From PALSA-911 sp963839645 (GTDB lineage: Bacteria > Pseudomonadota > Alphaproteobacteria > Acetobacterales > Acetobacteraceae): a stretch of 64,000 nucleotides of DNA. The notes under the pieces are model-generated. The model did no database searches. It saw only the letters and a program-made list of their open reading frames with translations, and was not told where the DNA came from. Of the stretch, positions 10,501 through 18,905 are shown one piece after another. Both the position numbers and the translations under genes were made by a program. The stretch's first letter is position 1, and each line of letters begins with the position of its first letter. The stretch spans positions 124,001-188,000 of the forward strand of contig CAWIVZ010000009.1 in NCBI GenBank assembly GCA_963839645.1, given 5' to 3'.

Positions 10501-10724
10501 AGATGGTCGCCAATTACGTGCATGTTCCGGAAACGCCGTGGGAAATCCCGATCACCTGCTTCGCCAATCGCGGCGACACCTATGTTTCCCGCCAGCACGC
10601 CTTGGGCTGGGGGCGGTTTACCAATACAAGGCTGCAGATACATATTCGCAAGGGCGACCATTATTCGATTGTGGATGACGTCCAATTCATCCAGACCGAA
10701 ATCAACCGCGAACTGAGAGCCTGA
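4543..10724 (+). CDS. Type I polyketide synthase KS-AT-DH-KR-ACP-TE, read through two +1 frameshifts
   Basis: A one-module megasynthase of about 2,060 residues. KS (residues 5-425): active Cys178 in TACSTS, His314 in ECHGTG, His354 in KANIGH. AT (about 525-830): Ser622 in GHSVGE, and HAFHS, the malonyl-CoA-type signature. DH (about 885-1150): HxxxAxxxxP at His920 and DxxxH at Asp1087. KR: TGGLGALG and YTAANAY. ACP: YGLDSL, with Ser at 9744-9746. TE: GHCLGG, with Cys at 10191-10193 where Ser is usual, and HYS near the end. There is no ER domain. The frame breaks twice between DH and KR: removing one A from the run 8074-8077 and the A at 8128 restores EKLSPAHAAGKLDYLYQV and then VRWDERPAL. As written, the two reading frames end at 8328 and begin before 8130. 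The module is preceded by ligase, SDR and ACP. It probably works iteratively or on a special starter; the product is unknown. Confidence 0.88.
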
Positions 10725-10771
10725 ACCATGCCGTCCGCCTGCCCGATCCCGCCAGCGAGAGCCAAGGCCAG

Positions 10772-13700
10772 ATGAGCGAGCCCCAGGGCGGCGCGGTCTC
10801 GGGCTGGCTGGCGCAGATCGGCCTGTCCAAATACGCGGCGGTATTCGCCGAAAACGGCGTCGACCTGGACATCCTGACCGACCTGACCGAGGCCGATCTG
10901 GCTGGCATCGGCGTCGTGCTTGGCGACCGCAAGCGCCTGCTGCGCGCCATCGCCGCCCTGCAGCCCGCCCCGGCCGTTGCCCCGCTGGCTTCCGTGCCTG
11001 CCGCTTCCGTCCCCGACCCGGCGCCCGCCCCGCCGCAGGCTACTTCCACCCCGACAGAGTCCTGGCGGCGGCACCTGACGGTGCTGTTCTGCGATCTCGT
11101 CGGCTCCACGCCCGATGTCGCATCGCCTGGACCCGGAGGATTTCAGCCAGATCATCCGTGATTTCCAGGATGCCTGCACCGGCACGATCAGCCGCGGCGC
11201 CGGCTACATCGCCCGCTTCATGGGCGACGGGATCCTGGCCTATTTCGGCTATCCGCAGGCGCATGAGGATGACGCGCAGAGCGCCGCCCGGGTCGGCCTG
11301 GAACTGGTCGCCAAGGTCGGGCAGTTGCGGACGGCGGACGGCGAGCCGTTGCGCGTGCGCGTCGGCATCGCCACCGGCCTGGTGGTTGTGGTGGGCGAGG
11401 CCATCGGCACGGGCATGGCGCAGGAACAGTCGGTCGTCGGCGAAACCCCCAACCTGGCGGCGCGGCTGCAAGGCCTGGCCGAGCCAGGCACCGTGCTGGT
11501 ATCGGAGAGCACGCACCAGTTGCTGGGCGATATGTTCGCCTGTGAGGACCTGGCCCTGCATGCGATCAAGGGGCTGGACGAGCCGGTGCGCGTCTGGAAA
11601 GTGCTGGGCGAGCAAAAGAACGAAAGCCGCTTCGATGCCACGCGATCACGCAATCTTACCCAGCTGATCGGCCGCAATCCGGAGTTGCTACGCCTGTCCG
11701 AACTTTGGCGGTCGGCGCGGGCCGGCAATGGCCGGGTTGCCCTGGTGTCCGGCGAGGCTGGGATTGGCAAGTCGCGCATCTGCCGGGCATTGCTGGATAT
11801 CGTGGCGGATGAGCCGCATTACGGCATGCGCTACCAATGTTCCCCGCACCATCTGCAAAGTCCGCTCTATCCGATCATCGGCCAACTGGAACATGCGGCC
11901 CATTTCGAGCGCGATGACAGCGCCGATATGAAACTCGACAAGCTGGCGCGGTTGCTGGACGAGGCCGGGATCAACACGCCGGACGACACGGCGCTGTTCG
12001 CAGCCCTGCTGTCCATTCCCGCCGAGCACCGCTATCCGCTGCCGGAGATAAGCCCGGCGCGCCAGCGCGAGCGCACGATCGATGCGCTGGTCCGGCATTT
12101 ATTCGCCCTCGCGTCTCACCGGCCCGTGCTGCTGCTAATGGAGGATCTGCACTGGATCGACCCGACCACGCTGGAACTGGTGCACCGCTGTCTGGCCAGG
12201 GCCCAGGGCGCACCGATCCTGATGGTGCTGACATTCCGGCCCGAGTTCTTTCCGCCCTGGCTCGATCAGCCGCATGTCAGCATGTTCCCGCTGAACCGGC
12301 TTGGCCACGAGGAAGTCGTGGCGATGATCGAGCGGGTGACGGGCGGGCGGCAGCCTGCCGGCGGATGTATACCAGCAGATCATCAGCCGCACGGACGGCG
12401 TGCCGCTGTTCGTGGAGGAACTGACCAAGACCGTTATAGAATCTGGCATCCTGCGCGAGGCCGGGGATCGTTACGAGCTGGTCGGCCCGCTGCCACCGCT
12501 CGCCATTCCCGCCACGTTGCAGGAAACCCTGATGGCGCGGCTGGACCGGCTGGCCTCGATCCGCGAGGTCGCGCAGGTCGCCTCCGCGCTCGGCCGCGAA
12601 TTCTCGTTCCGCCTGCTCAGCGGCGTCACCCAGATGCCCCGCACGGAACTGGCCGCGGCGCTGGCCCAGCTATCCGGTGCGGACATGATCCATGGCCGCG
12701 GCGATCCGCCGGACAGCCACTACATCTTCAAGCACGCGCTGGTGCAGGGCGCGGCCTACGAAACCTTGTTGCGCACACGCCGGCGCCAGTTGCACGCGCG
12801 GATCGCCGAAGTTCTGGTGAAGGAATTCGCCAGCACCGCCGAGACCCAGCCCGAACTGATCGCACATCATCTCAGTCAGGCGGGGCTGGACGAAAGCGCC
12901 ATCCAGTATCTGCGCCGCGCCGCGCAACGTTCGATCCAGCGCTCGGCCAATGCCGAGGCGATCAGCCATCTGAAGCAGGCGCTGGATCTGCTGCATAGAC
13001 TGCCCGATACGCCGGAGCGCCAGCAATCCATGCTGGACGTGGACATCGCCCTGGGTCAGGCGATGATCGCGGGCATCGGCTATGCGGCACCCGAAACGCG
13101 CAAGGTGCTTACCCGCGCCAAATCCAACATCAACGACACCACCGAGCCCGAAAAGAAGCTCGCCATCCTGTACGGCCTGTGGTCCGGCTACTACGTCGGC
13201 AGCGACATGGCCATGCAGCGCGAGATCGGCGAGGCCTTCCTGGACGAGGCAACGCGCATCGGCGACATCGCGGCGCAATGCATCGCCAACCGGCTGCTCG
13301 GCGCCACCCTGGTCATGCAGGGACAATTCGATGCCGGGCGGGTGCGCCTGGAGCGCGCAATCGAGCTGTACGATCCCGCCGACCATCCGCGCTACCGTTT
13401 CCAGTACGGCCAGGATATCGGCACCACGGCGCTGTGCTATCTGACCTGGGCGTTGTGGCATCTTGGGGACTATGAACGCGCGCTGGAGACCGGGAAGCGG
13501 GCGATGGACCAGGCGCAGTCCCTCGCGCATCCGCACACCATCGCCTACACGATGTGTCATGCGCTGGGCATGATCGATACGTTTCGTGTCCGGCCGGCGG
13601 CGACCCAAACCTATGCCTACGACATCATCCATCTGTGCGAGGAGCACGGTTTCCCGTTCTGGGCCGCCGGCGGGCGTATACTGGCCGGCTGGGCGAACAC

Positions 13701-14163
13701 CCATACCGGCGATGGCCGCCGTGGCATCGAGCAGTTCCGTGCCGGCCTGTCCGCCTGGCGCGGCAGCGGCGCGCAGATCTGGGTGCCGTACTATCTCGCG
13801 ATGGAGGCCGAAGCGCAGGTCCGCCTTGGCCAGGTGGATCTCGCGCTGGGCAAGATCGACGAGGCGATCGCGGTGGCAAGCCAGACCGGAGAGCGCTGGT
13901 CGAGCGCGGAACTGCTGCGCACCAAGGCCGGGATCCTGCTGGCAAAGGATCCTGCCGACACCGCCGAGCCGGAAAAGCTGCTGACGGATGGCCTCGGTAT
14001 CGCCACGGAGCAGAAGGCCAGATACTGGCAGAGCCGCCTGGCCGCCGACCTCGCGCGGCTCTGGCAGGGTTCCGGACGCGATGCGGAGGCGCGAGACCTG
14101 TTGTCGCGGCATGGGGATTTGCGGCTGGAACGGTTGATCGGGACGCCAGCCACCGTTCCGTGA
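10772..14163 (+). CDS. SAM domain-adenylate/guanylate cyclase-ATPase-TPR protein, read through two +1 frameshifts
   Basis: A large signalling protein of about 1,130 residues. It has an N-terminal SAM domain (1-65, WLAQIGLSKYAAVF), a Pro/Ala linker, and a class III cyclase domain (VLFCDLVGST and RFMGDGILAYFG, with the two metal-binding Asp). It then has an AAA/NACHT-like ATPase (GEAGIGKSR P-loop, LLMEDLHWID Walker B) and a long TPR region to the C-terminus. As written the gene is in three frames. Deleting one C from 11111-11113 joins GSTP to MSHRLDPEDF, and one C from 12354-12355 joins GGRQ to LPADVYQQI. A 15-codon ORF at 10728-10775 ends in an ATGA overlap with this start and may couple translation to the PKS. 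No membrane segment is seen, so it is cytoplasmic. The input signal is unknown. Confidence 0.87.
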
Positions 14164-14225
14164 AATGATGGACGGAATAGGTCTGTAACTGTAATAACGA
14201 AACGCCACGCACAGGAGAACCGCCC

Positions 14226-15480
14226 ATGAGCGACGCAGCAGGCCAGCCTGGCAAGAGCGCAGCCAAGAAGGGGCGCACGGCGCTGATGCTGGGCGGCGGG
14301 GCACCGAATTTTCCGTTGATGGCGGGCGCCCTGCTCGCCTTTCACAAAAAGGGCGTGAAGTTCGATCTGATTTCCATGACCGGAGCCGGTTCGGTGCTGG
14401 GGCTGATCTACCTGGCGCCGAAGGGATTGACGCAGGAGCAGGCGCTGGAGAATGCGGTTAACTACGGCATCGCCGATGCGCTGTATGCGATGCTTCCCAT
14501 CAATTACAAGATGTTCCAGAAATCCGGCTACCGCGCGGACCGGTTCCGCGAAGCCTGCGACGCCAATCCGTATCTGCAACGGATGATGAACCAGATCGGC
14601 ATGAACGACGCGGACAAGCTGCGCAGCGACGCGGTGCAGTTCATGCTGGCGATGATGTGCCCGACCGACCTGAACCTGTACAGCACCGGCCTGTGCGCGC
14701 ACGCGCCGTTCATCGAGCATGTGGTCGATTTTGCCAAGCTCAAGGAACAGCCGATCGACTGCGTGTTGAACGCCTATTGCATCGAGGACCGGAAGGTCCG
14801 CGAATGGCGCAAGGACGTCATCGACGTGCACCATTTCCGCGCCAGCCTGTCGTTCCCATTCATCTATCCGCCCTATCGGGTGGACGGAAAGCACTACTTC
14901 GAGGGGGCAGCCTACGAGGCGTTGAACCTCGGCGGGATCGGGGTGGACGAGGATCCGAACAGCCTCGACCTGTTTCCCGACAACGACGACAATCCCGAGC
15001 ATCACCATGCGCATCTGGACCGGGTGATCGTGTTCAACATCATGACCCGCGATCTGATCAAGCGGCCGCGCAATCTATGGGATGCCTATGGCCAGTCGAT
15101 CATCCTGCCGCTGGTCGCGAACGCGCAGAACGAGGAGAAATTCATCCGCATCTGGCAGCAATACGGCCATCTGTTCGGACCGCTGAAGAATGTGGAATCT
15201 GGACGAGCCGACGGGCGACGACCGGGCACTGATCGATGCGGTTCAGTTGCTGCTGGACCGCGTCAATGCGCAGCCGGAGGCAGAGGGCCTGCCGGCCATC
15301 ACGGTGGAGATGCTACGCGAGAAGCTGCCGCCGAAGATCTACGATGTGAGCTTCGACATTCCCGCCGATCATCAGGCACAGACGCTGGAATGGAAGCGCT
15401 CCAATCTGGAGTTCCTGTTCAATCTCGGCATTCAAACCGGGGAAGCCTACGTCGCCGTTCATCCCGAGCTGGTCGGGTAA
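14226..15480 (+). CDS. Divergent patatin-like protein, read through one +1 frameshift
   Basis: About 417 residues. The start GRTALMLGGGAPNFPLMAGAL looks like the oxyanion loop and first helix of patatin-like phospholipases. At the expected nucleophile position (GTSAG in the family) the sequence reads MTGAGSVLG, so the standard GxSxG Ser is absent or displaced. The second catalytic motif (DGG/DGA) would lie at GKHYFEGAAYEALNL, where Asp appears as Glu. It may be inactive or use another nucleophile. Deleting one A from 15189-15190 joins PLK to MWNLDEPTGDD, and the final frame ends at 15480. A good RBS (CAGGAG) precedes the ATG. There is no signal peptide. The family call is moderate; activity is doubtful. 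Confidence 0.75.
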
Positions 15481-15492
15481 GCCCGGCCGCGA

Positions 15493-15960
15493 TCAGCCGC
15501 CTGCGAGAAAGCCTGCAATCGTCGGATTGGCGGCAAGCTCGGCCCTGTCCCGCTCGGTTGGTAGTTGCGGCCTGTCGCGGTCGTGGTTGACCATGCACAG
15601 GAAGCCCATCTTCTCGCCGGCGGTGGCGCGAAACTGGTGCCAGGTCCAGGCGGGGATGGTGACCAGGTCGTGCGGCTTCACGTCGCGCACGGTGTCGCCG
15701 AGCAGGCATTTGCCATGGCCGCGCAGGATCATCACCGCGTGCATGTGCTCATGGCGTTCCAGCGTGGAATAGCCGCCGGCATCCATCTCGAAATAGCGCA
15801 GCTCGCAACCGAGTGCTGCTTCCTTGAACAGGGTCTGGCGGGAGATCGCCTTGAACGGCGCGGCGCCGTCTTCCTTGTAGGGGGCGTGGTCCACGCCGTT
15901 CCAGCGGAACCCGGGTTGGCTTTCGCGCAACAGGTTCGTCTGTGCCGTATCGATGTCCAT
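15493..15960 (-). CDS. Single-domain cupin, possible methylthioxylulose-phosphate methylsulfurylase
   Basis: A small cupin of 155-156 residues. Metal-binding motif 1 is HEHMHAVMILRGHG near residue 70, and motif 2 is around PAWTWHQF near residue 108. It lies 3 bases downstream of the RuBisCO-like protein gene on the same strand, so the two are surely co-transcribed. In Rhodospirillum rubrum a cupin beside a RuBisCO-like protein converts 1-methylthioxylulose 5-phosphate to a DXP-pathway metabolite with release of methanethiol, and the present pair suggests the same role. The cupin fold is clear; the reaction is inferred from the pairing. Two ATGs in tandem (15963, 15960) are possible starts. 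Confidence 0.8.
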   Translation of the reverse strand: MDIDTAQTNLLRESQPGFRWNGVDHAPYKEDGAAPFKAISRQTLFKEAALGCELRYFEMDAGGYSTLERHEHMHAVMILRGHGKCLLGDTVRDVKPHDLVTIPAWTWHQFRATAGEKMGFLCMVNHDRDRPQLPTERDRAELAANPTIAGFLAGG

Positions 15961-15966
15961 CATTCC

Positions 15967-17094
15967 TTACCCATACACGTGATCGGCGACGGCGCGGGTG
16001 AAGGCCGTGGTTTCCTCGGTCAGCCGGTCGCGCGCCAAAAGCAAATTCCCGCCGATCAGCAACATCGTGTCCGGGCCATAGAAGTCAAGTTTTTCGGGCA
16101 CGCGGGCCAGGGTCATGCCGCCGGCGGGAACCGGCAGGGCGGGCAGCAACGGCGACGGTGGGGAGGTCGCGTTGGCCGCCAGATCGCGGCAGGTCTGCGG
16201 CGAGTAGCCAAAGCGGCCGCCATAGGTGGGAAAGATCACCGCGTCCGCGCCCATCAGAGGAAACAGCTTGCCGATCAGCAGTTCCGGGGCGATGCGCGTG
16301 GCACCGCCCAGGGTCGGATGCGCCATGAAGGCGATGTCGGGGTTGTCGCGCACCAGCGCCTGGATGTTGGAGGGGCCGGCGATCATCGGGGCGACGATGA
16401 CCGTCGTGACCCCAGCCTCGCGGGTCAGGGCAACCTGCGCACGCAACTGGTCCAGGTTGCCGGCCAGGCTGGGGGCGTATTGCGTCGCGTGACCGGTCGC
16501 CGCGTTGGCCCGGCGCACCCCATCGGCGCAGGCACGGACGCGATCGGCGAACGGGCTGTAGCGCTGGTCGGCCAGGCCGTGATCGTCCTTGATGAAGTCC
16601 ACCCCGCCGCGGGCGAACCGCTCGGCCAACGTCGCCAGCCGCGCCGGGGACAGGCCCTGGGGTTTCAGCGCCGAACAGGTCAGCGCCCGGTGGGGCGCGC
16701 CGGCGCGGGCGCGCAGGCCGGCAATGCCGTGACGCGGTCCGGCGAACAGGCCGGCGGGCAGTTCAACGTCCCGCAGCGACACGTCTTCCTGCAAGGAGGT
16801 GTTGCCGAACAGCATGTTCAGCAACTGGCCGGCATCCGCCTGTCCCTCGCTGTCCAGGATCGTCGCCAGCGCAAGGCCGATCCTGACTTCATACAGGCCG
16901 GGCTGGAGTTCGGCGATCGCCTCCACCTGGCCGACGATATCGGTCAGGACAGCGGCCTCATCGATGGCCGCAATCGGCATTTCCACGCTCTGCTCGACCG
17001 CGATAGCCGCGGCGCGCGACTCGATAGTTGTGGCCTCGTTGGAGTTAATCCCTTTGAATTGCACACGATATAGGGCTGTCAGTCGCAATTTCAT
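15967..17094 (-). CDS. RuBisCO-like protein (form IV), probable methylthioribulose-1-phosphate isomerase
   Basis: A 375-residue member of the RuBisCO large-subunit superfamily. Visible landmarks are SALKPQGLS near residue 140 (first active-site Lys), GGVDFIKDDHG near 170 (the KDDE region of RuBisCO, with His instead of the metal-binding Glu), HPTLGG near 260, PTYGGRFGYS near 290 and GGNLL near 350. The Glu-to-His change and the short length rule out true CO2 fixation and fit form IV. In R. rubrum the equivalent enzyme isomerises 5-methylthioribulose 1-phosphate in the MTA-isoprenoid shunt, and the next gene here is a cupin as in that pathway. Spermidine synthase (speE, at 30.7 kb), which makes MTA, is in the same window though not adjacent. 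Confidence 0.85.
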   Translation of the reverse strand: MKLRLTALYRVQFKGINSNEATTIESRAAAIAVEQSVEMPIAAIDEAAVLTDIVGQVEAIAELQPGLYEVRIGLALATILDSEGQADAGQLLNMLFGNTSLQEDVSLRDVELPAGLFAGPRHGIAGLRARAGAPHRALTCSALKPQGLSPARLATLAERFARGGVDFIKDDHGLADQRYSPFADRVRACADGVRRANAATGHATQYAPSLAGNLDQLRAQVALTREAGVTTVIVAPMIAGPSNIQALVRDNPDIAFMAHPTLGGATRIAPELLIGKLFPLMGADAVIFPTYGGRFGYSPQTCRDLAANATSPPSPLLPALPVPAGGMTLARVPEKLDFYGPDTMLLIGGNLLLARDRLTEETTAFTRAVADHVYG

Positions 17095-17284
17095 GGCTGC
17101 CTTCGGACCGTCGGGGGATCGATGCGATTATTTGTACCACTCTGCACCGATGGATCCCGGCTTGAACAATTTGCGCGGTGAGGACATCGCTATAAATCGA
17201 AATCCTGGGATTTCAATCGACTATTTCGCGTGCCCGTTTTGCCGGGCCGCTCTCAAAAAAGTCTAAACCAATGTGTATCATTCC

Positions 17285-17313
17285 TTGACAGAACGGCCCC
17301 AAACACCTTAACT
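17285..17313 (+). promoter_or_regulatory. Sigma-70-type promoter of the first PEP-CTERM gene
   Basis: The -35 box TTGACA lies at 17285-17290, followed by a 17-base spacer and the -10 box TTAACT at 17308-17313. The ATG of the PEP-CTERM gene is 40 bases downstream, after a GGGAGA ribosome binding site. The -35 box is a perfect consensus and the spacing is ideal. Confidence 0.65.
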
Positions 17314-17323
17314 AAACGTTAAG
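17307..17323. promoter_or_regulatory. CtrA-type box TTAA-N7-TTAA within a 6-bp inverted repeat
   Basis: CTTAAC-TAAAC-GTTAAG is a perfect 6-bp inverted repeat, and it contains TTAA (17308-17311), seven bases, TTAA (17319-17322), the full CtrA half-site spacing. It overlaps the -10 box of the promoter above. CtrA would therefore probably repress from this position, or activate if the -10 box is wrongly placed. Evidence is by sequence only. Confidence 0.6.
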
Positions 17324-17352
17324 TTACCAATCCAAACAGGGAGACGATTGAA

Positions 17353-18153
17353 ATGAAGCATACTCTTCTCACCGGCGTTTGCGCAGCCGCGCTAGGGTTT
17401 GCGGCTCCGGCCATGGCCGGCAATATCGTGCTGACCGGGCACGACAACGATTTTCACGGTTCTTCGGGTGCGGTCGCCGCCACTACAGCCGAACTCAACT
17501 TCGTCCGTAACGGCAGTCTGTTGCCGGTGCTCGTCATTGACGACGGCTCCGAGGCGACCAACCTGATCACCGGCATTCTCGGTGCAGGTAATGTAGTTTC
17601 CACCGCCGTGGGCGGAGTTAGCGCAGCCAGCTTCGATAACTCCCTCTATAGCGCCTTCGTGGTCGCTTCGGTGACAACCTGCGGCGGCTGCGACAATCCG
17701 GTCGGGACCGGATCGGCCCTCGCTGCCTACTCTGCTGCGATCGCTTCGTTCTTCAACAATGGCGGCGGTATCCTGGGCGAGACGGTGGCGAGCGATGGGA
17801 GCGGCTACTCATATGTCCCCGAGACGGCAACATCCAGCCCCATCTTCGACACGACGGGCTTCGTCGCCACCGCTAATGGCCTTGCTGATCTCGGCGCTCC
17901 GTTCCAGGCGGTGAACGGCGATCAGACGCACAACACCTTCTCGGATCCCGGCACCGGCGGAACCTCCTCCGCATACAAGGTGGCCGAAAGACTTGGCGCC
18001 GCTGGGCCGGCGGTAACGATCTACGCCACTGGCACGATCACCTGCACGGGAACGCATTGCCACATCGTGAGCACGCCCGAGCCGATGAGCCTGGCACTTC
18101 TTGGCGCCGGCCTGTTCGGTCTTGGTGCGGTTCGACGCTACCGCCGCGGCTGA
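17353..18153 (+). CDS. PEP-CTERM sorting-domain protein 1
   Basis: An exported protein of 266 residues. The signal peptide (1-22) has the core LLTGVCAAALGFAAPAMA. The C-terminus carries TPEPMSLALLGAGLFGLGAV plus RRYRRG: the PEP motif, a membrane helix and an Arg cluster recognised by an exosortase. The mature N-terminus has LTGHDNDFHG. The middle has an AFVVAS strand and a FFNNGGGILGE turn that also occur in similar form in the two other PEP-CTERM proteins nearby. No enzyme motif is certain. It is transcribed from its own promoter and followed directly by a strong terminator, so it is monocistronic. It probably ends up at the cell surface or in exopolysaccharide. Confidence 0.88.
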   Translation: MKHTLLTGVCAAALGFAAPAMAGNIVLTGHDNDFHGSSGAVAATTAELNFVRNGSLLPVLVIDDGSEATNLITGILGAGNVVSTAVGGVSAASFDNSLYSAFVVASVTTCGGCDNPVGTGSALAAYSAAIASFFNNGGGILGETVASDGSGYSYVPETATSSPIFDTTGFVATANGLADLGAPFQAVNGDQTHNTFSDPGTGGTSSAYKVAERLGAAGPAVTIYATGTITCTGTHCHIVSTPEPMSLALLGAGLFGLGAVRRYRRG

Positions 18154-18177
18154 TCGCTCAGCGTTGGTCGATAACGA

Positions 18178-18210
18178 GGGCGGCGCCAGTGGCGCCGCCC
18201 TTTTGTTTTG
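18178..18210 (+). terminator. Rho-independent terminator of PEP-CTERM gene 1
   Basis: A perfect GC stem GGGCGGCGCC / GGCGCCGCCC with loop AGT (18178-18200), followed by TTTTGTTTT. It begins 25 bases after the stop codon. Confidence 0.85.
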
Positions 18211-18217
18211 GCGAAAA

Positions 18218-18854
18218 TTAGGTGGCCGGCATCGCGCACAAGGTCAGAGAGCAAGCCTCCGAGGCATCCCGACCACGCCTCGGCGCGGTTCGCGCCCACA
18301 AGATCGCCCGCTCCGGGCAGGCGCCCTGGGCGATTTCCTCTGCCGTCGACGGGCGGATCGTCATCCTGGACACAATCATATAACAATCGACGATCTCTTG
18401 CCAGGCCGGTCCCGACCGCGGGTTCAAATGCGCCAAAGCCGGCGTCTGCCGGGTAATCACACTGAAAACCGCCAACCGGCCGGTGAATTGCGCAACATCG
18501 CTTATCACTGGCCCGACGAAATTGTCCTCCAACTGATCCAGCACATCCAGAGCACGTCACCAGATCGTAACTCTGTGCGGGCCGCGCGCTGAACGCCGGC
18601 ACCGCCGGATCGAAGCCCCGGATGTAGCGGAATAGCTTTTGGCGCGCCATTGCCTGCATGAAAATGCCTTTCCCGCAGCCATAGTCGAGCAGGCTCGGCG
18701 GTTCGTTCGCCTCCCTGGTTAAGCCGACGGCCAGATGCCGGATCGTATCATGCAGATATGGGTGCTGATGGGTGCCGAATTCAGGGTGACTGAGATGATG
18801 GTCCCGATGGCGCTGCAGGAAGCTTTCACTGAACGTCTGGATGAACTCGACCAA
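18218..18854 (-). CDS. SAM-dependent methyltransferase, read through one +1 frameshift
   Basis: About 211 residues. Methyltransferase motif I is SLLDYGCGKGIFMQAMA near residue 53, and an acidic YDLVTC strand lies near residue 93. As written the frame breaks there: deleting the A at 18551 (plus strand) joins DLVTC to LDVLDQLEDNFVGPV, and the restored frame ends at 18218. The start is uncertain. No in-frame ATG is present, and the TTG at 18854 has GGGGA six bases upstream. The gene follows the TPR-sulfotransferase gene on the same strand with a 50-base gap, so both may modify the same surface molecule. The substrate is unknown. Confidence 0.7.
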
Positions 18855-18905
18855 GCTGTCCCCTACCAGCTGACGATGAACAATGGCGAGCCATATGTGC
18901 CCCGG

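Larger units (their letters stand above)
17095..17352. other. Divergent promoter region between the RuBisCO-like and PEP-CTERM genes
   Basis: About 260 bases, more AT-rich than neighbouring coding DNA. It holds the promoter and CtrA-type box described separately at 17285-17323. A 38-codon ORF at 17150-17266 encodes a CPFC motif but has no ribosome binding site and is not called. Confidence 0.5.

Noticed and set aside
8148..10685. 845-codon open frame on the minus strand opposite the PKS 3' half
   Set aside because: Shadow of the KR-ACP-TE frame; no protein family recognisable.
10728..10775. 15-codon leader ORF as a separate gene
   Set aside because: Too short to call; mentioned only as a possible coupling element for the cyclase.
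17150..17266. 38-codon ORF with a CPFC motif upstream of PEP-CTERM gene 1
   Set aside because: No ribosome binding site, overlaps the promoter region of the divergent RuBisCO-like gene; too little support.
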